A stretch of DNA of 64,000 nucleotides from Harmothoe impar. Lineage: Eukaryota > Annelida > Polychaeta > Phyllodocida > Polynoidae. Under the pieces are notes generated by a model that was given only the letters and a program-made list of their open reading frames with translations, had not been told where the DNA came from and did not search any database. A program made the position numbers and the translations under genes. The stretch spans positions 40,924,942 to 40,988,941 of the forward strand of contig OX381704.1 of the NCBI GenBank assembly GCA_947462335.1. Reading direction: 5' to 3'. Shown in pieces: positions 11,445-25,151 of the stretch. How positions within the stretch are numbered: the first letter of the stretch is position 1; the number at the start of each line of letters is the position of its first letter.

Positions 11445-14400
11445 ATAAAAAGCTTCATAAGCAATTAGAGAATCATTCAAATGGCAAGTCTTCAAAATCG
11501 TGAGAATTTTGACTTTCACTACTGGTAACCTAAAAGGGCTCTAAAAGGAAACATGCTATTATAGAGAAAAAAATAGCATGAGATCTATTGCTAGACATTT
11601 CATATTAAGCTCCAGCAAAAGTACCTCACTTTCATACCATTAAATACATGATCCCAAATGATATGTTTTGATTGACTTTACCCTTAATTTATTACTATCG
11701 TTTTTATCCTACTGGTGCAGAGGTCCGAAATGAGAGGCTTTGAAACCTCTCCACTCACCTAACCATACCGCTGGGTTTGGCAAAAAGAGACAGGAAAGCG
11801 TAATTTAGACCAGAGATATTCTTATTTAAAATGGCTATACGTCTGGTCGAAGTAGGAATATTTGAAGAATTATTTCATTGTTAGAAAGCTGCTGGACCGC
11901 CGGTCCTGCTCCACAGGGTCTTCTGCTGGACCGTCCTCTTTTTGGCCGTACATTTCCCATGTCAGGCAGGATTTCAAAACGACACAATGTCTGTCAGCTG
12001 GGTGTATTGCAACTAGCATCCATGTTATGATTTATGTACAATACACTTTCCAAACTTCATTCCAACCACTGAGCCCAAGTCCATACTATCTTCTCCCAAT
12101 ATACCTCATATACCTGCTGGACAGGATATTCAGGTTCCAGCGCCCGACAGCAGACAAAAAGCCATTAGTACTTTCTTTTTATTCAGACCGTCTCGTCATT
12201 ACCCCTGTACAGAGGAGCCGGTCGGAGTCCCCTGGTCCCCATCAGGTATATAGCCGGGCCAGCCACACGGCTCAAAGACCTGACCTTCGCCCTCTGAGCT
12301 GTCAGCAACAAAATTGATGGGCCTGGTGTAACTTTCAGCCAGGGCACTAATGTGTGTACCCCTGGGTAGGGTTTGTTGTACTTGGCGGTGTCCCCAGCCG
12401 ACGGCACCCTGGGCCTGGCTCCGGTAGGCTGCTCTCAGCATACCTGAGTAGTCCATCAGGGGGATGAGAGGGGGTTCTACCTGAGCCCCCCTCCCACCTT
12501 ATATCTACCCCTTCCACGAACCCCCAGTGGCTGCTCCTGCACATAGATGCACATACCTGTGGGTGGGCCCAGCACTGAGACGTGTGCACATGTAGGACTG
12601 TGTGTAGGATGGTGTGGAGGTGAGGGGGGGGGGCAAGAATTATAATTCAATAACGGAAATCTGGGCAGGGACAAAGACTCTGAGAGGCATCCAATAGCGG
12701 CAATCCCATCAGAAATCTGTTCAATTTCGTGATATCTGGGGCTCAGATACCACTGTTTAGCCAAACGAAAGCATCTGCTTCAAAACTCATTGAGAGTCAT
12801 TTTCCTAGGGAAAATCAGACCGTACAATGATTCATATTCTGTGAAGCGATTCTGTTTTTTAGACATTATCAGCAATATTGCTTTGAAACCTGCTGTTAAA
12901 TGGGCATGGTTTTCTGCCATGTTCGTGTAGACTGTGAACCTGAAATATCCAAATCCAAAAGGAATGCTCTGCATGTTGGTTTCTTGCTTCACTGAGTTCA
13001 CTCTATATACTGGTACCCAACCAAGATTCCTACAGTCTTACATTATGAACAAAAGGAAACCTCTGCAAAGATATATTGAAACGTCTTTTCCTTCACATAT
13101 ATTGATACGTTTATAGTGTAACCTCATTATCGGCCATAGCGTGAACTGCATGAAACTCGGCATTTATAATACTGTAATTCTCAGGATGTCTTTACAGTAA
13201 CGTAAACCATACTAACTGAGCTTATGTACGTTTGGTCTAATGGTACACAGACCTAACATTTGTTATGTCCTGGTTATTCCATACAGTCCACCCAAAAAAT
13301 TGAAACAACACAGGGTTATATCATATTTATTCTGTTCTCTAAAGAACGGGAAAAAACTGATGTAGATACATAAAAACAGAGGGAAAGGCATCAGCGTCAA
13401 TCACACTACACGTCAGTTTAGGGGAACATGAACCACACTCCTTGATCACAGGTTAGGGAGGCTGCCCCAGCTGAAGAGCTGTGTCGTGGCGACAAGTGGT
13501 CCGTCTGAGGAGGATGTCAAGTTGCTGCTTCTCCCCGCACCCTGCTGCCAGCGCCCCGGACCCTTGAGCCCCCTTGGCCGGCGTGACAGGGGTGACGACG
13601 CCTTACCCAACCCGCACCTCCACCCCTGAGGCTGTCAGTCACTTTGTCACCGCTGTCAGTGCCCTGTCTGTCACACCACTCGTCCTGGAGGGCACCCCGG
13701 CAGGGGAGGCTGATGGGAGGGGTGCAGGAGGGAGAGCTAGGAGCAGGAGGCTCTTGAGAGGAGGCCAGCTGCCATCAACCTTCCAGAGATGACAATTGGA
13801 AAGGTCATTCATTGTTTTGTCCATTGGGCCAATTTCTTACTGATTGATATAGATATATAGATACTGCACATAAGGGTCCATCTCATTAGCATGTCTATGT
13901 TAAATACACATGCAGTAGCATGAAGCGCATGCCAAACATATTCCTCACATATTCCCATCAATACCTTTATGACTGGGGAATGCACATAAGGCCAAACTTA
14001 GTTTCCCATCATTGAGCTCGTCATAGGAAACCATGTTTTTGTGGCAAACTTAAATGAAAAACATGATAGAAATGGACAGCTATTAGCATATTTGATATCA
14101 AATTAAAGCTTATAATGCCAGTAATGCGATTGGATAGAAGTAACTTACATTTCCCAGCTATTAAATAAACATCAATAAACTCTTAACTTTTAAAATGTGA
14201 ATATTTGACACAAGAAGCATATATTTTCCTGTACATTTCAGCCGGCAAGTAGAAAAAAGAAAAGGGCTCCAGTGCTAGGCGATGAGAAACCCTTCCACGT
14301 TTGAGTAGCCTAACTTACAACTTTTTTTAATGTGCATACATCCACCACTGCCCCATATGGCCCTCACTTTCTCGAATTTAGAGATTGCAAGGAAAATGTC

Positions 14401-17149
14401 TGAGGACGCGAACTATCCGAGGAATCAAGTCCAAATATAATGGAACATATGAGGGGAGTTGCCAGGCAACTATCTGAGGAAGTGAGGGAAACGAGGTAGT
14501 AAATGTTCGAGGCAGTAATAAGTTGACTGTAGAGGGAACTATCTTGCAAGCGAGGATCACAGAAGTATTACCTTTCATACAAAAGGAAGTATTTTCAACG
14601 TCTTCACCCCCTGCATATACAATGGCCACTCCGGTTAAGGAGGGATGACTTTTTAGGCGTCCGCTCGGAAAGCAAACAGAGTCAAAGGGCTGATATTGTT
14701 TGAAACAAACAGCAGGTTATGGCAGGCAAACACTGAATCGGGGGTTCCGGTTTCTGTGTCTCCTCTGTTGGAGGGAGAGTCGTGCAGTCCGATGGGCGAC
14801 TTGACTAGACTGACTGGGACTCGCCGGGCGCCAGACGGCAGCTGACTGTCCGCAGCGCCACCCAGCGACTGGAAATAAACTTTTAAAAAGTAAATAGTTT
14901 GAGACCCCATTGATGCTGGACTTTTTACTGGACCTTAAGAACATGCATTGGTATCTGACTTAATCGAGTTATATAAAAGTTTGAATTTCAACCCAGCATT
15001 TTGTGTATACCATTGTACAGCTTGCTTCTCCTTCATAACCGCTGTACACATATGTACATACATGCATGCATTGAATTTAACATGTACCTAAATATATGTA
15101 TGAAAAGGAACACATTAATAACGATCTTATGATCCATGGGATGTATAATCTCTTTGAGGCCATATGCCTTCGAGTATTACATATTCATATACTGGCTTAG
15201 TAATAAAATGCACATTGGAAAAGGCTATAAACATTCGTCGCTGTTCGCCTTTGTAAAGGCCCGGATGAGTTGCAACTTGAGATCACTGTAGACATATTGA
15301 CCTATAGGTCTGGGTCGTAGAAGGGAATGAATTCGTGTTCCGGTTTGTTTGTTGGCTGGCACCAGTCTAGGTTGATACTTAGTCTGTGGTCTCTCCAGTT
15401 GATGGGGCTACAGGTCAGGGTGTAAGCCCGAGACGTATCTTTGCTATATAAGGGTCAGGCCATTGCTGCTAGCCCCACTCTGTCCCACACTGTAGGGGTA
15501 ACAAGGGTTGGGTATCTAACGGTGAGAACTTTGGATGGGTGTTGTATAGAAGGTAAAGAGAGGTCACATAGTTTTAAGAAAATAACAGCATATATTAAGC
15601 TGCCTTTCTATCTATAATCACCCTGCATTATCACAAATTTATCATTTCCCCAGTATTATATGGAGCGGTTTATTGCTGTGTGATTAATAGCAACCAATGA
15701 TTCACTGGCCATCATATGACTTCACCTCACGTTGGAAATTATTCACATTCTTTACTATCTTATAGGAAGATCCTTCCTTGTTCTACAACTCACTGTTTAC
15801 TATTCCCTCGTAAACAGAAAATGGTCCCTCCACACGAACCCATCCCAGACACGACCCAAGACGTCCATGCCCCGTGACCCTCTTGGTGTGTTTGATCTCT
15901 TCAATCTTTAATCCCCGAAACATCACAGGGACACCCACGCTTGCTTACTTGCTGCCGACGTTCTTGAAATACACTTTCAATGAGTTGTCGAGGGGGGATT
16001 AGTGTCTGTAGATAATAGATTCTGTGTACACATCAGGTTCCCATGTTTGTCATATTAGTAATGTAATTGTAGGTACTGACTTTAGAGTACATGGCTTCAA
16101 TGTATGCACTTATAATGCAATTAGTTTACTTAAACGCTTTATACATAAATTCCTGCAAAATATATAAAGGTATACATAATTAGATGTACGTATGTCATTA
16201 CTTCTGCCTTACGCGCGTCAACTCCTTGCATGCTGTATACATAGTCAAACTGTCAACCCCAAGGCAATGCATTTTACACCACTGGTACCATATGGCATTA
16301 TTCATGTGGAATTCCTGGGTACAAGCGGTAACCGTTGCTATAGCTCATATAAGTGGTTATCAGTACAGAAGCCAGCCGAATCTAATGGCCGCGCATACTG
16401 GTATGTAGATAACATGTGACTGCCACACATTCCTTAAAATATGATACTATGTATAAACACCTTTCAGCATGTTCCTTGGCCGTGAATGTAGCATATACAC
16501 GAAGGATGGTAGAAAACGTATATATGGCATCAGAAGAATGCCATAGGTAAATAACAATCAGCCAATACAACCAATTGGTAGATGTAGGTTCCGAACGTTG
16601 ACAGCAGCTGTCAGCTTTGGGTAGGTCACGTAGGCCCTGGACGGCTAACTGTAAGTAGTATATGAAAAATATCACTAGAATCAGGCTCTCTTGTGTGAAT
16701 GCTAGTACGTGGAGTACCCTGCGAAACCAGAAAAACGTTGGATCCAACCGACACTGTATAATATGCCATATTATGATATAATAACATTATAATATAAGTA
16801 GTCAAGATAGCAGAAGTGAGTGAAAAGTGTCAAAACACGTTATGGACCAGAGCTTTTGAGTTTAGGCCTACATTAGGCTTCCTAATCACGTATCGTATAG
16901 GCCCTAGGCCTATATACTTGGGTTATAACGAAAGCAGGGGTACATATCGACCCTTCCCACTTGGCTCTCGGTGTAATATTACGGAAAGCTTCATAAAACG
17001 TCCCCACCGCTGAGAGGTGCGCGCTTCAATCTGTTGATCGCCCACAAGAGATGCCAAGTGCATGTTAATCGACGGAATCAGTGTCCTACTGGCCAAACTT
17101 AATTACACTCAACGTGTTTTCCGACAACTTTGCCGATGAGGTGCTCAGT

Positions 17150-17350
17150 TTACCCAGCAAAGCTCCAGAGGCCCGCACCGTGTACGCCTCCCGCGCTCCT
17201 CCCCATTGTCGTCTGCTGAGCGTGACGTAGCGTTTACTTTTCCCGCCGCCGCCATCAATCTCAAATCTCCCCGCTGCGAGACCTCGCGAGACTCTCTCGC
17301 TAATTGAACCCGGCGGCGTGTGCTTGGGGGAATTGCTGTCAACCTCGGGG
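17150..17350. promoter_or_regulatory. CpG-rich block
   Basis: A short run with dense CpG (CCGCCGCCGCC, GCGAGACCTCGCGAG) stands out from AT-rich flanks. The segment GAGACCTCGCGAGACTCTC contains a TCTCGCGAGA-like core, a motif known from many TATA-less CpG promoters in vertebrates. No TATA box or exon is evident nearby. Possible promoter, unproven. Confidence 0.3.
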
Positions 17351-20179
17351 AGTTTTGGGTCCACTCGTCGGCATATGCCGGTGAGTTTGACGTGCTAACA
17401 CGGCCAGAATTTTGCATAAACGCGTCACGCTGTCGACGCTGAGTGGGCCTTTCATGTGGTCGAGATTAATTTGAGGATTGGGCTTTGATGGGCTTTCAGA
17501 GCGAGCAAACAAGAGTCCGAATTTGTCGATGGCAAGCCTGGTAATACGGCTTGTGATTGCTGCTGGAAGGGTGTCCTTGATACTTGAGTCATTGTGGGAA
17601 TAATTGTAGAGGTGTCACTTATACAGGTGATAGTGGCGATAAACTGTCAGTTATATTTAACACGCTCTATATTTCACACACAATCATAACATGTACTGTA
17701 TGCGTGCACTTAGCATATTAACACGGCATTTGAGATGATTGTAATGTACGGAAACCCCAGGTAAATTTGTATTGGGGAGGGAGCTTTTTGTATTTTCAGA
17801 CCAACATTGACCGAGCAATAAAAGAGAACCTGATATAAGAGAAACACATCGTTTTTACACGACAGTGTTTCACACAGTACCACCAGCAGGACAAACAACT
17901 ACATCAGAACAAAAACGGTGCTCCCGTCAATGGCAGCAGCCGGGATAACGTCCCAATCAGGAGTCGGATCAACCTAATTGATCTATTGGCTAGGATTCTC
18001 AGGGTCAGGAGGCGTCATCGGGATCCATGGCCAAAGGTCAACACCCGTTCCTAAGCCAGGAGACAAGACTCGTTTAGCCTGAGTATGAACGGGCAAAGCT
18101 GGTCTTGAGCATTTGGCCAACTACTACTGTGTACCTTATACATTTGTAGCAGGCCAGACCGACCACGACTACCACTCTACATTTAACTGCAGCTGAAATC
18201 TTCCAGGAAAAATGTGGAACATGAACAGTGCAATATGACTATTTTTCGAAAAGCATTATGAGAGGATGATTCAATCTAGAGATGCATGAAGACATTACAA
18301 CCTAGAATGGTCTCCAAAGGGTTTCTCATCTGGAAGTTAACCACAGGCATTCAGGGGTGATCTGTAGGGTCCTGGAGAGGCGGACCACAGCAGCATTAAG
18401 GGGCTTCTGTACATGAGGTACCAAGGTGACGTGTCCATCACCATGGCCGCTCCGACAAGAGCGTGTTTAGATGCATGGATAAATCAAGTTACGACATGGC
18501 AGTGCTTTAGTACATGTACATAACTAAGACATAATGATGCGAGGTGGAAAATCTGTTTACAAAAGTAATATAAAAGCTGGGTTTCACTACAGGGGTAATA
18601 AGTATAAATTGGGAAGGGACTGCATGCATGATGTGATAAATTTAGTGGGATGCCAGCAAAATCATTTTATCTCCAAATCAATTACTAATCATGAGGGTGC
18701 ACAATTTATAGATACAATTTTCTTGTGCATGTATCATCTATGGATCAATGCCTCAAGATAAGAGCAATGAATTACACAGTAGTTAGGAGAGTATTTGAAG
18801 AGTTTCGTTGCAAAACGCAATAAATCCATTGCAGAATTGATGCATGTAGTGATTTCTCAAAGGCTACCATATTGGCAATTATAGTGGCACAGATATAATG
18901 TGTACACCAGAGAGGACCCAAAGACATGAAAAATAGAATTTTTAAGAAAAGATATTTCAAAATTACATTTCCCTATTCCTGTCCTACAGCTTCGTCAAAA
19001 ACTGGTGTCATTTTTCAAAATGGCGCTTATTGCGTTTTGGAACCAAACTCTTCATTTGTTATCTGTGTTATTCCTGAGTGTCCATTGTCAGAATGTAGTG
19101 AACGCTGGTAGATGATAGTGTATCTGATAGCCGACACCAACAGGTGAGGTGTAGATACACCTGAGGGTCCTCCAGGGTCCGCCCCTCCTCCTCACACTAC
19201 TCCAAGTTCAATATGGGTGGTTCATACTGTGTATAGCCCACTACTGTCCACTGCCAAGGGTCCATCTGCTCTACTTAGCTCAACACTTTCACCGTTCAAA
19301 AACAAATCACTTCAAGTTAGTCTTGCGTATAACAGCTGGAGCTATACTAAGCATTGTAGCATAATAAAAAGTAGTGTAAGCACCAACTTACACCAATATT
19401 TTGTACATACGTATACACATGAAGTCCAATTTATACATGCACCGTGCTTGATTATAGTAATTCAAGCTGATCGCGCTTATGTTTTCAAATACACATGGGT
19501 AGTTTCTCAGTTATTCATATGGATTATGTCCCTTGTACCTTAATCAATAACATGTTATATCTCTAAGGTGAGATTGCTGTTATCTTGATGTGGCACTTAT
19601 CGATGATATGACACCTCCTCGTCCGACATCTCCAGCAGCGATTTCCGTCTTGTGATTTAGTCGATTGATACAATATCGGTGGCACAGTACAATCAGTAAT
19701 TCGGGGTGGGAGCTTGATAGCCCAAGAACCTCTCGGAATCTATCTATAACGCATAGGTGTCAAACTGAAGAGGCCAAGAGTACTTATCAACGGTCCAGGC
19801 GAGTTTGGAGGAGGTGTCCTCAACTAAAATCCGCTCTAAAACCACTTTTCTTATCAGCAGGTGCCATCTTAAAATAATAGCTCACATATCATTCAATTTC
19901 AACGTGTTGGATTGTGTTTGGGAGATCTCTTACATGTACATGTAGTTGTATAATACTAATTCTGTTACTTGATGAAAGCCTATAACTCAGAGGGTTTGTA
20001 TCGGTTTCACATGTAACATTTCTCATGCATTAAATACAATTATAAATATGGTAAGCAGTATTTGCTCCACGTATGATATACTTGTATTTGGTTATAAGAG
20101 ATACGTCCACATATAGGCGACGGATGGATGAGGACATATCCTAAACACTATACTCCCTAACTTCTCTAACTACCTATAA

Positions 20180-20400
20180 TCGAAGCCAGGCACTTCCGTT
20201 GGCTGTGGCCTTATGGGACGGTGGACATTGGCTTCTGATGGCCGGAAGTTGGTGTTATTGCCCTGCGCCGTCGACCTTAACGACCTTCCGGCGCGCGGTC
20301 GGAGCGGGCGTTGTGGGTAATCTCCTGCTGAAGCCTCCAGGGTGGCGGGCGGCTTTAGGGCGGGGCATTACCGGCTACATTAGGGGGTGAGGTGCTGGCT
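20180..20400. promoter_or_regulatory. CpG-rich block with ETS-like motifs
   Basis: CACTTCCGTTGG (20189) and GGCCGGAAGTTGG (20240) are two CCGGAAGT-type (ETS) words in opposite orientation about 50 bp apart, inside a GC- and CpG-rich stretch (TCCGGCGCGCGGTCGG). Paired ETS sites are common in housekeeping promoters. An open frame of 63 codons crosses the block but has no features. Possible promoter only. Confidence 0.3.
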
Positions 20401-21079
20401 GCTGGCTGCAGGAGAGGAGGTGGCAGGCGGGGATATAGTGGACCATAAGGGGACCTGGTTATAGGTCCTGAAGACCCAGGAGGAGCCTGGAGAGGGCCGC
20501 TGGCAGACCACTCGCGGCTAAAGTGGCGCAGATAAAGACCTAATGGGTACTGGTCAAAGCTGTAGTGACAAACAGAGATGGGGGGCTAAACCATAGACGT
20601 CTATGGTTAAACTATTGTTGAATCTATATAGAAGATTGTAAAAATATGTATATTCACATACAAAATGTAATCCAAGGTTCAAAATGTATTCAAGTTGGGC
20701 AAGATTGGAAGGTAGAGCTCAATGTTATGTCCAGAATAGGCCTACACGTATCTTGGTGTTCCAAAAAGGCAATATACGAACAACTCCGAGAACCATGAAA
20801 GCTGTTATATCTGTGGAAATCAGACGTCAATGACTCTCTTGTAGATCGCTGGTATACAGGCATATGTTGGTATATCTATTATGCTGTGTTGCGACAGGGA
20901 CTACCTACCAGCCCGGGCCTATCAGGCTGTTGTTGTCGTTGCCCCTGTGTAATCGGCATAGTGATTTAATGCAGTATGCCATTTATATCGTCTTGATACA
21001 AAAATGTACTTAAATGCAGTCCTGGCGATTAACTCACAAGTGCTGTAGTGAAATTGAGATGATATTTACGATGGGTCGG

Positions 21080-21205
21080 AATGATGTATTAATGCACTCC
21101 TTGTGAGTATTCTAAAGTTGCCAGGGCTGCATTCATGCATTATGGCGACAAAGGACATAGCACATTAAAGCACGATGCGCACCGTAAAGGGTTACACGCC
21201 CGTGC
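21080..21205. repeat. Diverged dispersed repeat, copy 2
   Basis: Second copy of the repeat at 2395-2515, with the same blocks in the same order (ATTAATGCACTCC, CATTAAAGCACGATGCG, AAAGGGTTACAC). Divergence is high and the ends are not defined. Confidence 0.4.
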
Positions 21206-21467
21206 CTCTCCAAGCACTGGGAAACAGTACGCCCGATAGCCACACCAAACAGCAGCCTATTAGGTCGGATAAAGAGAGAGAAACATGAGTGATGACAGAG
21301 TGGGCACGGCCTGACGGGGCTCACTCTCTACACAGACAATACCCCAGCACCCCACCCACACAACCCTCCCTCAGTCTACTTCATTAAGTCTAGAGCATGT
21401 TTAAAAACAGCCCTGATTGAAATTAATCCCTTTTATTTCGGCCGGCAGGCAATCAGTAGCGGCGGAG

Positions 21468-21603
21468 ATGGCGGCTGTTGTGCCGGGAGCGCCAACCAAA
21501 CGGGTGCTGGAGGAGTGGACGGCGCGTCAGCCAACACACCGACAAGCGGCAATATCCGGGAAGATGCAGCGTAGACGGGCGTACCAAATAGTGGCCATGT
21601 ATT
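21468..21603 (+). CDS. Possible first coding exon (hypothetical)
   Basis: An ATG in good context (GGCGGAGATGGCGG) opens a 45-codon stretch with many Arg/Lys/Ala codons (starts MAAVVPGAPTKRVLEEW). It reaches a GT donor-like site (TATT then GTAAGGG) at 21604, and the frame closes at 21644 if unspliced. The local CpG density and the start context are what one sees at 5' exons. I recognise no domain and found no matching acceptor exon downstream, so this may be chance coding potential in a CpG-rich block. Confidence 0.15.
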
Positions 21604-24600
21604 GTAAGGGAGGGGTGAGGAGTTGGGGGGGGGATGCAGGGTAGGGTAGGACTAGAGAGGTAGGGACTGGGGAGTGGTGCCAATACTGTACAAGGATGGC
21701 GATAAAAGACAAGAGTGGATTTAGAACCCTCCTCCAGGGATAGTCACAGCACTTTGTGGGTATGACAAGTCCTGGAGGACCAGGGGGAGGGGCTTATGGG
21801 ATAATTGTACATAATTATTCCACTGATGGTTTGGGAAATGGGAAATAGTGAATACATACACGTATAGGCCTATCTATATATAATGTCTTGCTTTGAGCAA
21901 GATAGAAATAGAGGAAGATTATCATATGCAGTATATTGAATCATGACTCTCTGCAATGTTTTTTTGTTTTATAGATATAAATGCATATAACAGTGTGAAA
22001 ACTGTGTATGTGTGTGTACATACGTATGTCATCTCTAGTTTGTTAGCGTCAATCCCTCGTGCATGCGTGGCCTGCATTGCAGTACACGTCGAGTTGTGTG
22101 ACCACGAATGCTGTTGCAGACAGAGGAGTAGAATAGGCCATGTAGAGGGTGGAGAGCACAGAAGTGGAGACTGGAGAGTGTGGAGATCATGCATGCAATG
22201 TCTCCATAGACAACACTCCTCTGCCTCTGCCCTCAGCCCACACCCATCCAGAACGACCACTCGAGTCGCCCATCGGCTCGGTCCTTTACCCTGGCTGGTA
22301 TTCAGATGGGTTTGGGCCGGCACTGGGTAGGGTGGGGCCCGTGAGTAAATACCAATCAGGGTGCTGCTGTGAGGGCCGGACGTGGGGCTCTGTGGTGACT
22401 CTCCGGCTGCATTCACAGTCAGGAGATCGGCCCGAGAGCGGTCCTAGTCCGCCCATAATAGCCTCCATACACCACCCAAGGCCCTGCACCCTCCCACACA
22501 AGCACACCCCTCCCCGACGCCGCCCTCTCCCGCCCAGCCCACACACGTATCTTTGTGGTTAACTGTGTGAGAAGGCAGATCGCCTCAGCCAATATCAATA
22601 CAGCCGGAATTGGGAAGGACCCGCCACTGAGAGCGTTCACTGATCACGGCGGAAAGTTAGCCCCCTCCCACCCCCTGCCCCTCAGCCTCCCTCCTTCCCA
22701 AGCGCCCTCTATGTAATAAAGGGCCACCATAAAAGACTCTCCATGTCCCTAGAGAGCAGAATGTGTCAGATGGGGACGAGCTCTTTCTGGCCGGGGCCGT
22801 CACCTCTGGTCCATTTGGGAACCCGATTGTGGTGGGCGATAATCGGGCAGGATACGGGAGGGATTGAGCGCATGCGCACAGGGCGAGCCCACAATGAGGC
22901 TACAGATGATCCTGCCGACCGCCGACAAGCTTTTTCCCATGAACCCCGGTTCAGAGCGCCGCTGCAGAGGTCAGAAGGCGATCAATGTAGGCACCTTAAC
23001 CCTTCTCTCACGTGTAGGTCTTTACCTAATATGTGTGTTGAAATGTGCTATAGTTCTACCAAAAGAAGTTAGGTTAATATCATAGTGATCATGCATCTTG
23101 GGCTAGGTTAGAATTACATGTATGGTAGGGACAGGTGATGTAAAAGCCGGTGTTAAATGTGCGTGTGCCGGATAGTCAAAGTATCACATACATATATTTT
23201 AACTATAATCCAACAATAACATTCGTGCTGAAAACCCAGAACTTCCACAGCTCTGCAGTATAGGTCTGTATCGCCAATTATAATTGGTACAATTCTAGAC
23301 ATTATCTTATTTAATGCAACTAGTCTCCCACAAGGGATGAACCACCCACAGTGTGAAATCCCACACCTACTACAAGACCACACGCCCACTTGACCACGCA
23401 CTGCAAAGAACCCCCCTACAATGGTGGGGTGACTCAGACCAGGCCTAATGCCTGTTTAATGAATGTTTGTAGGGTTCTGGACCATTTACCCCTGTGCCCA
23501 TCCTCAGTCAGGTAGGGCAGGCAGATGCGTGAGAACAATCAATGGGAGGAGTAACTAGTACAGTGACACCCCTCACCGACATGGGGGACACACAGAGAAA
23601 GGGGAGATCAAGATGGCATCGATCTGGAGCCATTGCAGAAGTAAACAAAGCCTCGCTTCACACTACTGTTGGGATATCTGCCTTTCTACTCAATAAAGCC
23701 ACTTACAAAGCAGGCATTCAAGTGTAGATTTACGGATTTGTTTGTTAACAGGTTAGCCTAACTGTGGTGGGGAACATGCAGTCAGACCCTGCATGTCTAC
23801 AAATACGTACATCTCCTGAATGGTCCTTCGTATGATGACCAGCTAAGTGTGGGATTATAAATGTGATTGGATATGACTCCATATCCCTCTGTATGTTTTT
23901 GTATATTGACAAACTTGCATTCGATGAAAAGTAGGACTATGGTTCAAGGTCACGGGTGATGTGACAATTGAGGGACACATGGAGATTCTTGAAAATGGTA
24001 AAGAATTAATCCAAGGTATATATTATCCAAGACTAAACTTGCAGACCAACGTGATCCTCCCCCTCCACTACAGACACCCTCCTACTCTTATCCATGCTGC
24101 ACTACACACCTTGTTGGTAAGCTAATCGCTCACCTGTCACTCATAGAGCGTCACACCTCCAGGTGTGAGTGTCACTGACAGCATAGATAAGGTCGGGTGG
24201 GGGAGGGGGTGACGCGGGGCAGGTCAAGGAGGTGCAGGGTCCTACAAGCAGACCCTTAAACGTGCTCCACGGCCCAGCACGTACCAAGGAGGTGTCAGTC
24301 ACACCAGCACTTGGTGATAACGTCATCTGTGCTATACTGCTCAACAAGCTAATTCACCCGGCAGATATGTCATGAGATTACATGTGATAGTGTTCAGAGA
24401 ATGACTCAATTTCCAGTATTTGTGCATGGAGTGGGTTCTACTTCTGTTGCCTTTATGTATGAGCCAGGTAAATACACATTCAACGGTTACCAATGTCTTG
24501 GATCGAACCCCACAATTGTGTGGATATAAAGAAGATTGCCATTCAACTATACATTTAATGCTTCTTAGTCTGCAAGATTTGTATTTCACACCATGCATTC

Positions 24601-24830
24601 TTATCTCTTTTAACCTTGTTCCTCAAATGTTATAAGTGCTTCTCTATTGTATTTATGCGTTTGCAGTATTCGGAAGTCAATATTGGGCCACAGGAGGCGT
24701 ACAGTTATGTGGAAAATGTAGCTTTCAGAGCAATCTCACACGGAACACCGAAATGGGGCGATCTATAGAGAAAGAACACCAAAATATCGGTGCGTATTCC
24801 CTAGCAGCACCCTCTTGGCATTCGACATTA

Positions 24831-25151
24831 GGGAGTGCTCATTTTTTAACAACAGGGGGGGGGGGCGGTGAGATTTCGCGCGGAGCGCGCGAATTTTTTT
24901 CACCCCCCCCTCTAGAGGGGTCGAAATTTTTTACCCCCCCCCCCCGGCAGGCCGAAAATCGTGTGCGTTCGCGCCCCTTTGTAGCATAGTAACGCGCGGG
25001 CTTTTCCCCTCAAAACAGGTTGAATTTTTTTGCCCCCCCCCAAGAGGGGTCTGAATTTTTTACCCCCCCCCCGGTCAAGGGGTCCAAATTTTTTACCCCC
25101 CCCCCCAAATCCACCACCCCCCCCCCCTGTTGTTAAAAAATGAGCACTCCC
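24831..25151. mobile_element. Homopolymer-rich MITE flanked by TTA (PIF/Harbinger-like)
   Basis: A 321 bp element whose ends are inverted repeats of about 34 bp: GGGAGTGCTCATTTTTTAAC at the left, with a GTTAAAAAATGAGCACTCCC right end. The trinucleotide TTA flanks both sides (24828-24830 and 25152-25154), matching the TWA duplication typical of PIF/Harbinger elements. The interior is odd: five or six runs of 8-14 C or G, separated by AATTTTTT words and a CGCGCGGAGCGCGCG palindrome. No coding capacity. Confidence 0.75.

Larger units (their letters stand above)
11445..24830. other. Long intergenic stretch, mostly unique DNA
   Basis: Thirteen kilobases without a recognisable gene. The only transposon-like hints are a CCGGTCCTG and GGCAGGATTTC pair at about 11890-11985, reminiscent of the MITE at 3611, and the repeat copy at 21080. 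AT-rich tracts occur at 16740-16800. CpG-rich blocks at 17150-17350 and 20180-20400 and a possible short exon at 21468 are listed separately. Open frames in 22.1-22.6 kb overlap on both strands in GC-rich sequence and are not supported. Confidence 0.5.
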
